Below are positions 47,430 to 61,300 of a stretch of 64,000 bases of DNA, piece after piece (within the stretch, counting starts at the first letter, position 1; every line of letters begins with the position of its first letter). The notes beneath the pieces are model-generated. The model saw only the letters and a list, made by a program, of their open reading frames with translations. It had not been told where the DNA came from and did not search any database. The stretch covers positions 1,524,001-1,588,000 of the forward strand of contig CM018036.1 in NCBI GenBank assembly GCA_008638375.1, read 5' to 3'. The DNA comes from Nyssa sinensis (Eukaryota; Streptophyta; Magnoliopsida; Cornales; Nyssaceae). Position numbers and translations under genes: made by a program.

Positions 47430-50130
47430 TTAATCCTCTATTTCTTCATCAAAATCTTCCTCTTCATCATTTTCTTCTTCTTCTTCTTCTTCCACATCAT
47501 CATCATTAACAATGAAACCTCCGAGGGTATCATCATTTTCATCATCCTCGTCTTCTTCATTTGCAATAGCTTTCTTCTGGATAGACTGTTTACCAACTCT
47601 TGTGTCTTTGATAGGTTTGCCAGGGTCCTTTGATCTAGTAGTGTAACTGGTTCTCCGAGCCTTTTTTAGTCTTGTAATTGACTCCACACCATCTTCACTC
47701 TCACCTGTCCAGTCATCATCACCATTGCCATCAGCTTTCTCTCTTTTTTTCCTCACACCATACTTCCGCTTTTTCTCTAGAATCTCGTCATCATCGCTAT
47801 CTCCTTTGGGTTCCTCAAGGAACCAGTTCCAATTCTTGGCATCACGGATCATTTTCCTGGGGTAGTGGTCAAACTCATGCCCTATTACAAGAAAACCAAA
47901 CTCTGCATTTCCATAATATACATGTGATCAGCAAAGGCATCACATTGGCCATTATTAAACTCAATATGAAATTCATTTACTAATGGAAATGCCAAATATA
48001 AAAATACCTAAGTTAAATTATTAAAAATAGCTAGAGGAATTTATTGTGTTATCGCGTACAAATGATAGCATTTGAAAAATGTCCACAGAAAAACATAATT
48101 AACATTAAGAATGTGTAGCATGTAAAAATAGAAGCTATGAAGCCTATCTGAGAAACGTAAGCATGGGGGCAGGTGAATTGGGAGCTAATGGTTCTAAAAT
48201 GAGTCAAACAAATGGCTATATATTAGAGATATTCAATGTTTGTTAGAACATTAATCTCATTAGTTCTTGAAGGCGAAGAAATGGAGAGGAATGTTGCTGC
48301 ATAAATTGAGCCAAAGAGACTAAAGTAGAAATATGACTCCAATAGTTTATCCCAAGAAAAGGAAAGGAACTTCTATGCGTGGAGAAGCAAAATGTTGGGA
48401 ACCAAATGGCAACAAGGCATATGAATGATGCATCTGAAAAACGTAACGTGATGTGGATGTTATGCTAGTAATGAAGAACTATGTAACATGATATTGGAAA
48501 ATGCATGAATCATGATGATTAAAACTTTATTCCATATCAACCAATATTCAACACAAGCAATGGGTGAGTTGCAGCTAGTTAGAGGCTTCATAAAGATCAA
48601 GACCAAGATAGAAGAGGATATGGATGGAGCTGGTGAGAAAGGACCAGAGATACACTAGTTCTAGAAAGACATGGCTATTATGGTGCAAGAAAAGAATAAA
48701 AAATGTACCAACATAGGCATGTGATTAGGACAAAAGTTTTGGACTCAGTGCAATGAGTTTTCACCAAAAGTTTACATGTTTGATGCAAGAGTTGCAAGGT
48801 TGTGCATATGAACTGGCCAACCCATTTACAAATTGACCCAACTGTTCAAATGGATGTTTAATCGAAATTTTACTTAACCAACTTTTATCCCAATTATTTA
48901 GAGTCAATTACATGAATCATATTTTGCTATTCCGCTCTTTATAGAGCTATAGATTCAGTTATACCATAAGTTACTATGTTTTTCCATATTACCTTAATTA
49001 ATTAATCTTGAGTTTCTCCTTTCTTTAGCATTAGCCTCAATATGTATCATGTCATTCTTTTTTGGGGGGGGGGGGGAGTGGTTATAGGTATTAGTTGCAA
49101 CTTTTGAACAAATTTTTGGTAGATAAAAAACTAAATTTAACTTTTAAACAAACTAAATTTAACTTTACTTTTCCAAAAAAGTACTAAGTAAAGCCCATTT
49201 ATCTTGCCTGGAAAAATGACAGAGTCACTTCTAAGTTCTAACACTCGGGTAGCATTTTCAAGTAATGACATTTCCATACGCTAACATTATAACCATTTTT
49301 GTCTGGTAGCTTGTTTTGTTTTGCTTTTAATTTTTATTGTTGTCTTGTCGAGAAAGGGAGAGAAAAAATGTAATATGCTGATTTCGTGAGAGTTCAAACT
49401 TCAGAGTTTTGCTACATGGCATGGAATATCACCTCTTCAATAAAAGATATAATTTACTAAACAGTTAAGTCAATTTTAAATGGGTAACTCAATACGGTAG
49501 AGACATTAACCACAAACCAATTCAGTCATTCCATCAAAAGAACAGTGTCATAAATCTTGAATATTTTAAAACGATGCACCCATCATACATGGATCGATGG
49601 CTTCCCTCAAAATTTCAAATTCAAGATGCCACTAGTATCTCCTTATTTTCATAATTCCACTGCCACGTGTCCTGTGTTATTTGGCGCCCCTGATTCTCCA
49701 ATTTTTCCTTCAATAAAGTTTTTTGGGGTGGGGGTTGGGGGAGAGGGAATAACTACGCAATCCTATACACAATGAAAACCCAAAAATAGTTATTAAAGGC
49801 TCAAATTGTGAACAGTTATTAAAAGCTCAATGTGTGCAGAGCTGCTAAGGCCTTCCATAGCCCAAGTGAAGTGAGTCGCATGAGTGATAGAAATGTATAC
49901 CAAATGCACTTATTACAATTGAAAATATAAAAATATGCAAGACAAGCTAACCAAATTTTAAAATAAAAAAGTGAATGTTCAAGCACATCAACTAGGAGGA
50001 TTATCTAAATTAAAGTACATATATACTTTGACATTGCATATGCATGAATTAAATCAATTTAGGTACCCAAACGAACATCATTGGTTCTACTTACTGTAAT
50101 AAATATGTGTGCATTTATGTATGTATGTAT

Positions 50131-50163
<33 letters not shown>

Positions 50164-50678
50164 AGATAAATCAATATGAAAGCAGTTCAGAACTAACCTT
50201 TAACGGCGTCAATATCTGAAACATCAACAGACTCTTGCTCTAAATCTTCAACGCCGCCCAGCCCACGGCTAATCTGTAAGCTTTCAGCCAATTCATTCTC
50301 GTTCCACAACTTGCTCTTCATTTCATTCTCATCTGCGCCTTCAAATTCGATTCTTTTCAAAGTGAACCATTTAGGCTTCTTCCCAGAGACGCAGAACATG
50401 TCACCAGTCTCCATTTCACCTCTCTCGAACCTCCTGAAAACCCTAATTTCTCTATTTGCAAGATTATACACCCAAATGGGGTTCTTCCCAATGACTTCGA
50501 AAAAAACCCTAGTCTTGGAGAGCGGACCTGTTCGGTTCTCATCTCTGTGAAGTTGGAGCAAAACTTGACGACGAGAAACGGTTCGGTCATTAGAATCGAA
50601 CCCAAATCCTCTTCCAAACTCTCTCTTAAACCCCTCTTTCAAGAGGATTATGGAGCCATCTTCGCCCGCGATTTCCAT
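47430..50678 (-). CDS. FHA-like domain protein with an acidic C-terminal tail
   Basis: Two exons: 50678-50198 and 47881-47430, joined in phase with a 2.3 kb intron, giving 310 residues. Residues about 3-110 fit an FHA fold: FGRGFGFDSNDRTVSRRQVL holds the Gly-Arg and Ser-Arg positions, and VIGKNPIWVYN and GEMETGDMFCV match the later strands. FHA domains bind phosphothreonine, but the histidine usual after SR is glutamine here (SRRQ). Exon 2 opens with HEFDHYPRKMIRDAKNWNWF and continues through a Lys/Arg-rich section with KKRKYGVRKKREK. It ends in an Asp/Glu run (EDEDDENDD, VEEEEEEENDEEEDFDEE), which suggests a nuclear, possibly chromatin-associated protein. An in-frame ATG at 50747 would add 23 basic residues; MEIAGEDGS at 50678 is preferred because it opens the FHA strand. 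The biological role is unknown to me. Confidence 0.75.
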
Positions 50679-53664
50679 TAATTTTTTGAATTTTCGCCTG
50701 CCGAATAATAACGAGCCAAGCCTAAAACGTACTAAATACTTGCACAATGTTCGGAGAGAAGAAATTGAAAAAAAAAAGAGAAAGAAAAAAGAGTTATATT
50801 ATATTTATTTTAAAAATTAGAAAAAAAAAAGAGAGAAATGATAGTTTAATCCTTATTTCAGTAATTTTATTATCTTTAAAAAATGAGCAAAAACTAGAGA
50901 AAAAAAGAAAATTAGAATTTTTATATTAAATATCTTAAAATAAAATAAAAAAAATAACACTCTATCTAGAATAAATAATAAAAATAAATAAAATTCTTCA
51001 TTCTTTTAATCCAAACAAATAAAAGAAAAAATTATCAACATTTCTTCTTGAAAAACTAAGAGAGAGTCTGTCATTCCCACGTACATCCAAGAATGTACGT
51101 ATATTCATGTGAAACTGGTAAAAGTAATATTATTTTGTACCCTAATATCTTCACTTTATATTTAATTCTCCATCTAAGCATTGCTAGTTATCTTATTGTA
51201 TCTTTTTGCAGAGAAGTTGACAAAGTTGTGATTTCATGGGGATTGAGCAAAAAGAAAAGGGCTTTGAAATGCTAAAAGAAGGGAAAAACAATATTTGGGT
51301 TGAAGAGAGGCTGATCATATATAGGTGAAGGCCCATTTACATTATGGCTTATTTGACCTTAGATCTCTTTTGGCCCATTGTCATTCGGATTTATGTATTC
51401 TCCTAAATATTATTTGTAGGAATTTTTGAAAAGGGGGTTAAAAGGGTTTTGAAAAGAGAGGAGCCGCTGGGATCTGGACGAGGAAGAGGAAAGGACACTC
51501 GAAGAGAATATGAAGATTCCTGGCTATGGTCTCCTCTCCAGATCATGGAAGTCCCTTATCTGGTTTGATAAACCTAGTCAAGTAATATTGTCTGATTTAT
51601 TTTGGGTAATTGTCTTGGATGTGCTTTAACTGGATTTATTAAAGCATGATCGTATACAATGCACATAACTTCTGTGATATGTGTTTACATAGTATAGTGT
51701 ACATACATAAACAAGAGATAATCAAAATAAATGACTTGACCTTAGAATTAGGTAGACATGTATTGATCAAGATGATTCGTGCTTAGGTTTTGGTGCGTGA
51801 TTTCTTGAGTTGTATGAGGCTGTAGCCAAAATATCTTTACATCCAAGAATGACCATATATACAATGAAAATTACCAATTAGTGGTGATCAATAGATCCTT
51901 TAATATCTCATAATTAGTTATATTGCTTTAAGTATATTTCATTAATTTAGAAAATCCAATCACTTTGTGATTTAATTAAATATCTCACTTAGTTTTAAAT
52001 TTAACGTCTTGGTTGACCCTATCCTGCTATACTATTATTGAATTGAGATTCCGACATCAGTCACGAGAAAGTTAACGTCCATCGTAACTGTCACAGTTTA
52101 ATTAACACATCACGAGTATCGTAATTTAATTAATATGTATAATTATACATAAAATTAAGACGTGTAATACATGATTTCTCCTAATATTAATTAGTGATTA
52201 ATATTATTAATGACAGATGGTCGGACAAATACCTACCTTTGTGTAATTGACGTGGAATCTAATGTCACTTCTTCCATGATTCGTAATAAAAAATAATCAA
52301 TCTCACTCCCTTCATGATTTGTATTAAATAATAATAATAATAATCAATCTTATTAAACTCAGTTAGGCGATGAGTCAATCCAGTAAACACATGAATTTGT
52401 GCATAACTCAAGTCAATCCTATTTCTTTTTTTAAAATAGTTAATCAATCAAATAAAATATATTTTTTTAATCTTAAGAATTAATTTAATTAGTCTTCAGA
52501 CTTGTTACAAAGTGTTTGTTTAATAAAAAATTTCATATTAAACTCTCCATTCTTCTCGAGGGTTTATTATCACTTACTTTGTTGATATTATTTTTTAATA
52601 TTCATTAATAATTCAAATAAGTTAACTTAAATTGAACACGACAGATTAATTCTCTTAGTCACTTACACCCCCCCCCCCTCAATTATAATGAAATATTAAA
52701 ATTATTCTTGATGATTTTTTTTTTTTTTAAATACAAGAATAATTTGGGAACTTCAACGAGAGAGTTGAGTTCACTAGAGGAGTGCCAATAAAAACACCCT
52801 AAAAAAACCCTTAAATTATTGCTGAACAAACCAAAGTAGTCCTAAGTTTTTACAATGGTTATCCATGTTCTGGCTACTTAAAAGAGTTGTTTTTTCAAAT
52901 GCACAACAATTCATAATTTTTTCCTCTACAAATAAATAAAAATATTTTTTTATAAAATAAAATTTAACACAAAAATAATTTTAAAAACTTATCAAAATAA
53001 CTAAATACATTTTTCGATCACATATACAATATACTTGTGCTTTTTATTTTTATTTGTTTTTTAGTTAAAATTAAATAGTTACATAATATATATGTGAGTG
53101 TATGTATAACACATTAAAATTGTGACATGTATCTAGATAAAAAAAGATTTATCATACTTAATTTGCGGTCAAACATTATTCAAAATAATATACTCAGCGT
53201 CACACAGCAATACAGTATCACGTCAATATAAAATAATAAGTGATTAAAATTTTGAATATAAATTTGGGAATAATGCATGTAATGCAATTTAGATTAATAA
53301 TCCCGATCAATTACGAGCTGCCATGTGCTCAATATACAGAACTTTTAATAGACAAAAAAACATTTATATAAAATGTTAGTTTAAAATTGACTGGGACCAT
53401 TGTCCTGGTAATGCAAAGTTGTTATGTGATTTTTCAAGTAAATAAATTTGAACAATTATTTAACGATCTCAATGGCCAAATGAATAGTTACATTAGTAAG
53501 CGCGTGTGATAGCTTTGCCTGTGACCAATCCATTTAATCGTAGAGATTTTTGTATTGTGTCATGAAATAATTTTTCATAAATTTTAAGAATAAGACATAT
53601 ATATATCATTGTGTCGTATGAGATAATAATTAATCATTGCTATACAAATGATATATCATTTAAA

Positions 53665-53790
53665 TATGTAGTCGAATGATAAATATGTTAAAAATAAAAT
53701 TTAAGTATTTCAAGTTCGAATCATGTTTATACTAATTATTGATAAATAAAATTTAAAGAATAAATTTGATTATTATAAAAAAAAAAAGGA
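53665..53790 (+). mobile_element. Possible SINE with weak Pol III boxes
   Basis: TAGTCGAATGATA (A-box-like, near 53669) and AAGTTCGAATC (B-box-like, near 53712) lie about 45 bases apart, with an A-run about 60 bases downstream. No target-site duplication is clear. Confidence 0.35.
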
Positions 53791-54030
53791 AATTTAATTT
53801 AATAGGCTTCTGCATCCTTATAAAAATGTGCCAAAAACACCCCCTCACCAATTTATAAAAAAATATAATAATAATCAACAAGTGATGTGGGTCCAATCGA
53901 CCGGGGGTCCCTCTTTCATGTACAGCTATTGCACAAGTGGGTCCCACTGACAGCTGCCTTCTTCATCCCCTGACTGGTCCGTGTCTCCACGCTCTGAATT
54001 TACGCGTGACACTGATTTCATTCTTCCCAT

Positions 54031-54037
54031 TATATAA
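54031..54037 (+). promoter_or_regulatory. Candidate TATA box of NAP1
   Basis: TATATAA 246 bases before the start codon, followed by a CT-rich leader. It is well separated from microsatellites, which makes it more credible than most TA runs here. Confidence 0.45.
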
Positions 54038-54276
54038 TCCTACAACTTTCTTAGGTCACGACGTGAGGGAGGGAGAGAACCGCCTACTCGCCCCTTTTCT
54101 GCCTCCTAATCCCTTCGATTTTCTCTCACACAACTCTCTTCTCTCTCCACTTTCCCTCCCTTTCTCTTCAACATTCCTTCTGTTTCTAGGGTTTTTTTCA
54201 TTCACTTCCATCATCCATTCCTGATTTTAATACAACAGTCTTAAAATGAGTAACTAGCAACAAAGATCAGTTAGAC

Positions 54277-57200
54277 ATGTCCGATCTCGGCGCCGCTCTC
54301 CCGGCTGCCGCCGCCGGTAATATAGAATCTAAACCCTAATCTCTCCGCCCTTTCACTTTGTTTCTTTATTTATCTATACGATTGTATGTAATCAAAGTAC
54401 TAATCTTTTATGTTTATCGTTTTGAATAGCTCTCAGTGCGGAGGATCGTGCCGGTCTTGTTAATGCCCTAAAGGTTAGTTATTTGCACAATTGTATCTAT
54501 CGAAGTTTTTGTTTTATGTTTATTTGATCGATGATATTGATTACGGGGCTTTGTTTCGATTTTCTAATATTTTTTCCTGTGTTATTTGGGATTTTTTCAG
54601 AATAAGCTTCAGAATCTGGCGGGGCAGCACTCGGATGTTCTCGAGACTCTGACACCAAAGGTCCGGAAGCGCGTCGAAGTTCTCAGAGAGATTCAGGTTA
54701 GCTTTCGTGTCGAGTCATATTCTATACGCGAAAAGTGATGATGTACAATCATTTGGTTTTAATTATATGGTGCTGATTATATGTAAGTCAAGCATTTTCT
54801 TATCAGTTGTGTGATATGATGCATTTGACTAGGGATTGGTTAACATGGGTTAGTTGTATGTGTTCTGGAGACTACTTTATACAATTATTTGCATATGTTT
54901 ATTTAAATTTCTCCTCCTTCCATATGTATTAACTTTTGATTTCTGAGAATATTTTAGGTAAATCCCTTACATTTAAAAATGATTTTTTTTCATTACCAAA
55001 AAAAAAGGTGCTTTTTTGCTATAAAAAAAGTGCTCTTTTTTTTTTTTTTTAAAAAAAAGAAAACGTATCATGAAAGCTATTGACAATTACTTTGAGAACT
55101 GTTTGCAAGACCTTGCAGTCGAACTTGAAATGGTATATATGCTGGCAATTGTTTATTCTCTGTACTGGTAGACACACATGCATTTGTTTTTAAAGAGTCC
55201 AGAGTGACCCTTGTTTATCTTCATTCCTTGCTAGTTTGGGAAGTTCAGAGTGTTGAAGATTATATAGTGAAATGTAGAGATACTGCATTCGACGTAGTTG
55301 GGATTTATAACTGATTTGTTTTTGATGTGGAACCTTTTCGTATTTATTCATTTGTGGAGCAGTTCTTGTTGGGATATTGTGGTTAAGCCATGCACTTGAT
55401 TGCATAATCATGAATATGCTGACTTTCCGCCCACCCACTCAATCTTGAACTTGTGATTTTGGCATTATATGTAACAGCTTTAGGGAAGCAGTTTGCAAAA
55501 TTAAAATCTGCACCAAGGATTTGAAGGACAGTTTAAAACAACATCATCTTTTCCTTTAGTTGCTTTTTTGGTAGTTAAAAGTCATATGCTAAAGTTTTCA
55601 TACCATAAAAATATGGGTAAAGCATATTGTTATAGGTTAAGTAGAGGGGTTTTGCAAGGGCGGAGGTTCTTGTGAGACATAATGGAATATAATAAAAGAT
55701 GAGTGGAATTTACAATATTAATTTGTTCCATTTCATCTTATGTCATTGTGCTAGATTGCTGACATTTTTACATCTTTACTCTTTTTGGTGCTGACATCAA
55801 GATATTACACTGGAATTTTTCCCATATAAAAATAAAAAATATTACACTGGAATTTCTGTTTTCAGAGAAAGTTTCTTGAAAGTTTGAAGTGTTCGTTTTC
55901 TGCAGTTTTCTTTTTCTTAAATAAAAAAAGCGAAAATTGAGACAAAACAACTGACTTTATGAAGCTTTGAATAAATGACACATTTTGGAAAAAGTCAGGA
56001 AATATTTTTTGAAACTGAACTTTTAAACAATCATTTTATAAGATTTCTATTTTCCCATCGTTTTCAACATTGAACATTGTATTTGGAGAATGGAATTATT
56101 TACACCCTGGAGTGCCTTGCTCCAATGCATGCATTAAGATGGTGCTCTCAGTTCCCTAGTATTTGAAAGGCCGAGTTTATAGGATTTCTTGTTCATATTC
56201 ATGAACATCCACTTATAACAATGATAATATAGGTATAATGGGGATTCATGTGTCATATTATGATCTTGAACATCTGATGTTACAGTGTTGCTTAAATATG
56301 TTCTTTGTATGTGCTGAAGTGTGGTGTCATGTTGTAGCCTGAAATGTTCTCCATTTGCAGAGCCAACATGACGAGTTGGAGTCGAAGTTCTTCGAGGAAA
56401 GAGCAGCACTTGAAGCTAAATACCAGAAGCTTTATGAACCACTATACTCAAAGGTGTGGAGGATATTGGCAGGCATTGGATATAGAGTCATGGCATTCCT
56501 ATGTTATGATTTTCCCATTCTAGTCATATTTTTCTCATGAATGAAAGTACAAACTTAAGTCTGAAATATTAGAATTGAGACTGATGTGTTAATTCACAAG
56601 GTTAACATAGTTCTTGCTTTTTAGTTGACTCAATTATATTGTTGGACATATTGCAGAGATATGAGATTGTGAATGGTGTTGTGGAAGTTGTAGGAGTTGC
56701 AGGTGAAGCTACCATGAACCAAGAGGAGGATAAAGCCACTGAAGGTAACCTACTTATGTGCAGCTTGCCTGAATTGTTATCATCATTGCTGCTGTCATGG
56801 TTTTTGTCGTTGTATTCTTCTTCCTCCTCTCATTTTATCTCTGATGTGAAAATATCAATACCTGTGTTTGAAATTGATATTGGACTGACATGGATAATGC
56901 AGAGAAGGGTGTGCCTGATTTCTGGCTCACTGCAATGAAGACTAATGAAGTATTGGGTGAGGAGGTATGAATTGGAATAGACAATTATTTTCCCCTTAGT
57001 TCTTTGGTTCTATGGATTGATTGTGTTTTGTTGCTACTTGTTTAGATCTCAGAGCGTGATGAAGAGGCTCTCAAGTATCTCAAAGATATCAAGTGGTGTA
57101 GGATTGATAATCCCAAGGGTTTTAAGCTCGACTTCTTCTTTGATCCTAATCCTTTTTTCAAGAACTCTGTTCTGACAAAAACGTATCACATGATTGATGA

Positions 57201-58309
57201 TGATGAACCTATTTTAGAGAAAGCAATAGGGTAACTTGCTATTTCCTTGTGTTATGGTAAAACTTTTAGGTCCTTTTTCACCATAGGTTACATTATATTT
57301 TGGTACTCTGCAGGACGGAGATTGACTGGTATCCAGGTAAATGCTTGACACAGAAGATCCTAAAGAAGAAGCCAAAAAAGGGGTCAAAGAATGCGAAGCC
57401 TATCACTAAGACTGAGAATTGCGAAAGTTTTTTCAACTTCTTCAACCCTCCACAGGTTCCTGAGGATGAGGATGATATTGATGAAGATGCTGTAAGTTCA
57501 GCAACACTATATGTGCCAAAATTCCAACTATCATAAGCTGTTTTTTTCATCTAAATTTCTACTATGTATCAACAGGCTGAAGAACTTCAGAATCAAATGG
57601 AACAAGACTATGACATTGGGTGAGTCACAGATCTCTTCTCAGTTATGGAGATTGTATCCTAATTATTATATGAGGATAAATTCTTGAAAATCGAAACACA
57701 TACAAAACATGAGAGGGACTTCTCACATGCTATAGGAAGCAAATTGACATTTCACTGGTGATGCTTTGTGCAGTTCAACCATTCGGGACAAAATTATTCC
57801 TCATGCCGTGTCTTGGTTTACGGGAGAGGCTGTTCAGGGGGATGAGTTTGAAGATATAGAAGAAGATGACGAGGACGACGAGGACGGTGATGAAGATGAT
57901 GATGAGGAAGACGAGGATGAGGACGATGAAGATGAAGATGAGGATGATGAAGAGAAGGAAAAGAGCAAGAAGAAGGTAGAGATTAATTATAAAAAAAGAA
58001 TCAAACCTCTTCCTCATATTTATATTTAAATTCTGGAACTCTCTTCACTTCTTGGTTAAGATACTAATGCTTGGTTTTTTTTTTGGGTTGGGTAATTTGA
58101 TTGAAATATTGTTGCAGTCATCTGGCCTGAAGGTGAGATAATTTAACTACATTACATTTTATTTATTTCATAAAAAATGAAGATTAGCCTTTTCTTTACG
58201 TAACAATCTGGGTTGGTTTTGGTTGTATAAAATGCAGAAGAGTGGCAGAGCACAATCTGGTGGTGAAGGGCAGCAGGGTGAGCGCCCTCCGGAGTGCAAG
58301 CAACAGTAG
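54277..58309 (+). CDS. NAP1: Nucleosome assembly protein 1 (NAP1-type histone chaperone)
   Basis: H2A-H2B chaperone that shuttles between cytosol and nucleus. Twelve exons: 54277-54316, 54430-54473, 54601-54696, 56361-56453, 56657-56744, 56903-56964, 57046-57230, 57314-57491, 57576-57619, 57774-57975, 58118-58132, 58238-58309. All phases close, giving 372 residues. The N-terminal helix ([20 protein letters not shown] and onward) is the dimerisation coiled coil. The NAP core includes [31 protein letters not shown] and [30 protein letters not shown] (about 220-229) is an NLS-like basic stretch. [20 protein letters not shown] precedes a run of about 40 mainly Asp/Glu residues (300-340). The end [10 protein letters not shown] is the plant NAP1 CaaX-type farnesylation motif. 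Exon 11 is a 15-base microexon. No defect is seen. Which of the plant NAP1;1-1;3 paralogues it is cannot be decided here. Confidence 0.95.
54331..54339 (+). promoter_or_regulatory. Telo-box AAACCCTAA in NAP1 intron 1
   Basis: The motif lies 14 bases inside intron 1. Telo-boxes near the 5' ends of plant genes are associated with expression in dividing cells, which suits a histone chaperone. Function is inferred. Confidence 0.4.
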
Positions 58310-61300
58310 TGTTAGATTGTGGATGACAGCACATGGATACCGGGTGGTGTAATGTTTTTGTCCTGGGTTTTTCAGCATTGTCGTGTCTTTTCTTTTTTCT
58401 TTAAACTTTTTTCCTCTTTTCTGGTGCAGGAGTTTGATAGTTTGTTGATTTATCTGATTTTCTTGTTGCCAGTGTTGTGAAATTTCAAAGGAACTATTCA
58501 ATTATACCTGTGCTTTTGTACTTTTTTAGATCTTTTGCCAGTGGTTTATTCCGCAGCGCTCATCAAATTTATTTATTTTTACAATAAAGAGTATTTTTGG
58601 AGGGAGGGTATATAAAATATTAGGACAGTTCCTATTTTTCTATCTTTCCTTTTGCCAACCTTTGGCAGATAGAAATTTTTGCGGCCTCATCCATCATTAT
58701 CTTCCCTTTTTCCTTGTAAAAGAAAAAGAGTGATTTGGCATTATATTTAATAATAGTATGGGGTGGGGGTTCATGATTTGATTCTTATTGTCAACATTTA
58801 AAATGGAGAGGGGGCGGTGGGGAGCTGAAAAATCCTCTTCATCCGTCCCCTTTGTTGTACCAAAAAGGTTTTAAATCTGTTGGGCGACTCTAAAACCTTT
58901 TTCTCTTTTGCATGATTGTAACGATATGGGAACTACATCCATTTGAAGAAAATAGCTTCATTTCTGTTGCTCGAATCCCTCTCTTTTGGGCTAAAATTTT
59001 ACAATGGTTGTGGTGGAGTCCATTGTTCCATGCGCCAAACATTGTTTTAATTTCATCCATGTGTAAATTTTCTAGCCCTTGCAAACTTTATGAAATCACG
59101 CCTGCGTCTTAGCGGCGGTGGGTTGGCCCAAGGGACTAGAATTCTGCCACCGAGTCATACAAATGGGTTCCACCATCAATAGCCCGTTTTGATTAAACAC
59201 TAGCAATGATGCAGCCCACCAATGCTCTCTACTATGGAGTTTTCTATCTGCAGTTATATTTACCTGAAAGCCAGACCTTTCCCTTCATTTGTTCATTCAT
59301 TGATCCATTCCCACAAGATCCTGCTGTTCTTACCACAGTCGAAGAAAGCCTAAAAGGCATAAGACTTCCCATAATAACATGTCAAGTCCGACGTGTTGAC
59401 ACAGTTGATTGCACGGCCGGAATAAGATTGCTGCAGAGAGAAAAAAATAGAAGTTATCAGAGAAACACCACTGTGATGCTGACCAACACTCCTTCAATGC
59501 TTTAAGTTAGCCTTGTTTTATAGTAATAGGCGATTGGAGAGCAATGAAGATGAATTGTGAATGTCAATGGTTACTTGGCTAGTTTAAATTTTGGAATCAT
59601 GTTGCTCTTTCATTACCACTCACGGCCTTGTGCCCATTCAGTGTTTTTGGGTAGCCTCGGTGGTCTGCTTTGTATTATAGTCTCGATCAACAGTCAACAG
59701 TCCTGACTAGCTCTTTTACCTATCCCGATCTTTGTCATGGTTATATGTTCCAATTGTGTATGCTTCCAAGCAGTGGGCCATGTTAACTTAATTAAAGCCC
59801 ATATTTTAATATACGATTACAAGTTTATGCCAGAAAATGACAACACTGATCCAGTCCATGCAAGAACCTTTTACAATTTGGGTTTGGTTCTTAGGGTTAT
59901 AAGTGAAAAGGGCCACCCACAAACAATTTAGGCTTGGCTAATTAAAAAAAAATCTTGTATTAGTGGCTGATGGTCAGCAAAATTTTTTACTTGATGGTCA
60001 ATTGGCTTGGTGGGAATTTTTTATTTTATTTTTTAAACACTTAAAAGTTATCGATTGCCGTTGTCAGAGGGGCGGCTAATTCGGGTAGCTGGTCACTTTT
60101 GGCTAGATGTGTTGATTAAATCTATGAAATTGATATTAATGTCAATTTGAGCATTTTTACTTAGTCATATCTATTCATTCATAATTTAAGGATAGAGAGA
60201 CGTGAACTCTAAATATCTAACAAATAATTAAATAAAAAATAAATAAAAATTTAAAGTAGGGAGCAGATGGTTCTACTTTTAAACATAATTAAAAATTGGA
60301 GTTCATTCAAATTCATCTAAAATTTGCAATTGATATTTGATGGGTATTGAGTTTGATAAAGAAAATATTTGATTGAAAACAAGTTATACTTTGCTACCTC
60401 CAACTTGCTAGGTGCCTCCTTTGTTTGACTCGGAGGGCAAGGTGGGGGCCAAAGGGCGGTAACCGTCCATGTCTGGCGGGGACCACCGAGTCTGTGTGAT
60501 CAGAGAGAGAAGGAGGAGGATTACACGTCTCATAAGAAATTTCGTCTCACTAAGATGATATCTCTATGTTATTATTTCTTTGATTTATTTATATATATAT
60601 ATATATATAATATTTCATGTAAATTTATCTAGATATATTCACCTATTCTGATGTGATGGGATTTAATTAATTATAAAATAAAATAAAGTTTAAAATATTA
60701 AAAATTTATTATTACTTAAATTACAGTCATATTAAATAAGTAAACATATATCAATAAATTTATTTAAATCATAAAATATTATTATAATCTATAAAAGTAA
60801 AATTCATGTTATTCATCAATTCATCTCACTTATTATGAAAAATTGTACTTTCATTGACACGTGTATTCAGTGTCGGCTAAGTTATTAAACGAACAAAAGA
60901 ATTATTTTAAATTTTATTTATAAAATTTGTTACCGTTACAAATTTAATTATTTGTGTATTTTACGTGCTTGTATCATGCGATAACGTATATTTCAGGAAT
61001 CTTTTGTCACGCAATTTGCTTGACTATTTTTACTATGATCCAATTATATTTTGCCACGTGTGATTGTGGTCAAGATTTGTCTCCGATAGTCGTTTTCACG
61101 GGTGGTGGAAAGGCGTGTGTCGCTGTCACCGCCACGCGTAGTCCTAATGGTAACACCGTAGCATATAACTGGGGGAATGAGAAAACTGCTCCTCCGGCCC
61201 ATCATCCTTCATGAATATCTCATCAAAATGGCCATTAACCATACACGTGGTATCATTGACCTAACATGTCTTCGTGATGGGGATTTTTTTGTTTTTTTCT

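Larger units (their letters stand above)
50679..54276. other. Divergent spacer between the FHA-like and NAP1 genes
   Basis: Upstream regions of two divergently transcribed genes, separated by about 3.6 kb of A/T-rich sequence. A possible SINE at 53665 and a C-run near 52671 are the only features. No exon could be supported. Confidence 0.6.

Noticed and set aside
50679..50747. Upstream in-frame ATG of the FHA-like gene
   Set aside because: It adds 23 basic and hydrophobic residues without FHA character. MEIAGEDGS is the natural domain start. It is not excluded as a minor start.
57775..58017. Minus-strand frame of hydrophobic residues near the end of NAP1
   Set aside because: It is the complement of the Asp/Glu tract of NAP1 exon 10, where GAT/GAA codons read backwards as Ile/Phe/Leu.
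59206..59505. 99-codon frame downstream of NAP1
   Set aside because: No domain recognised and no neighbouring exon signals. Length alone is not enough in this spacer.
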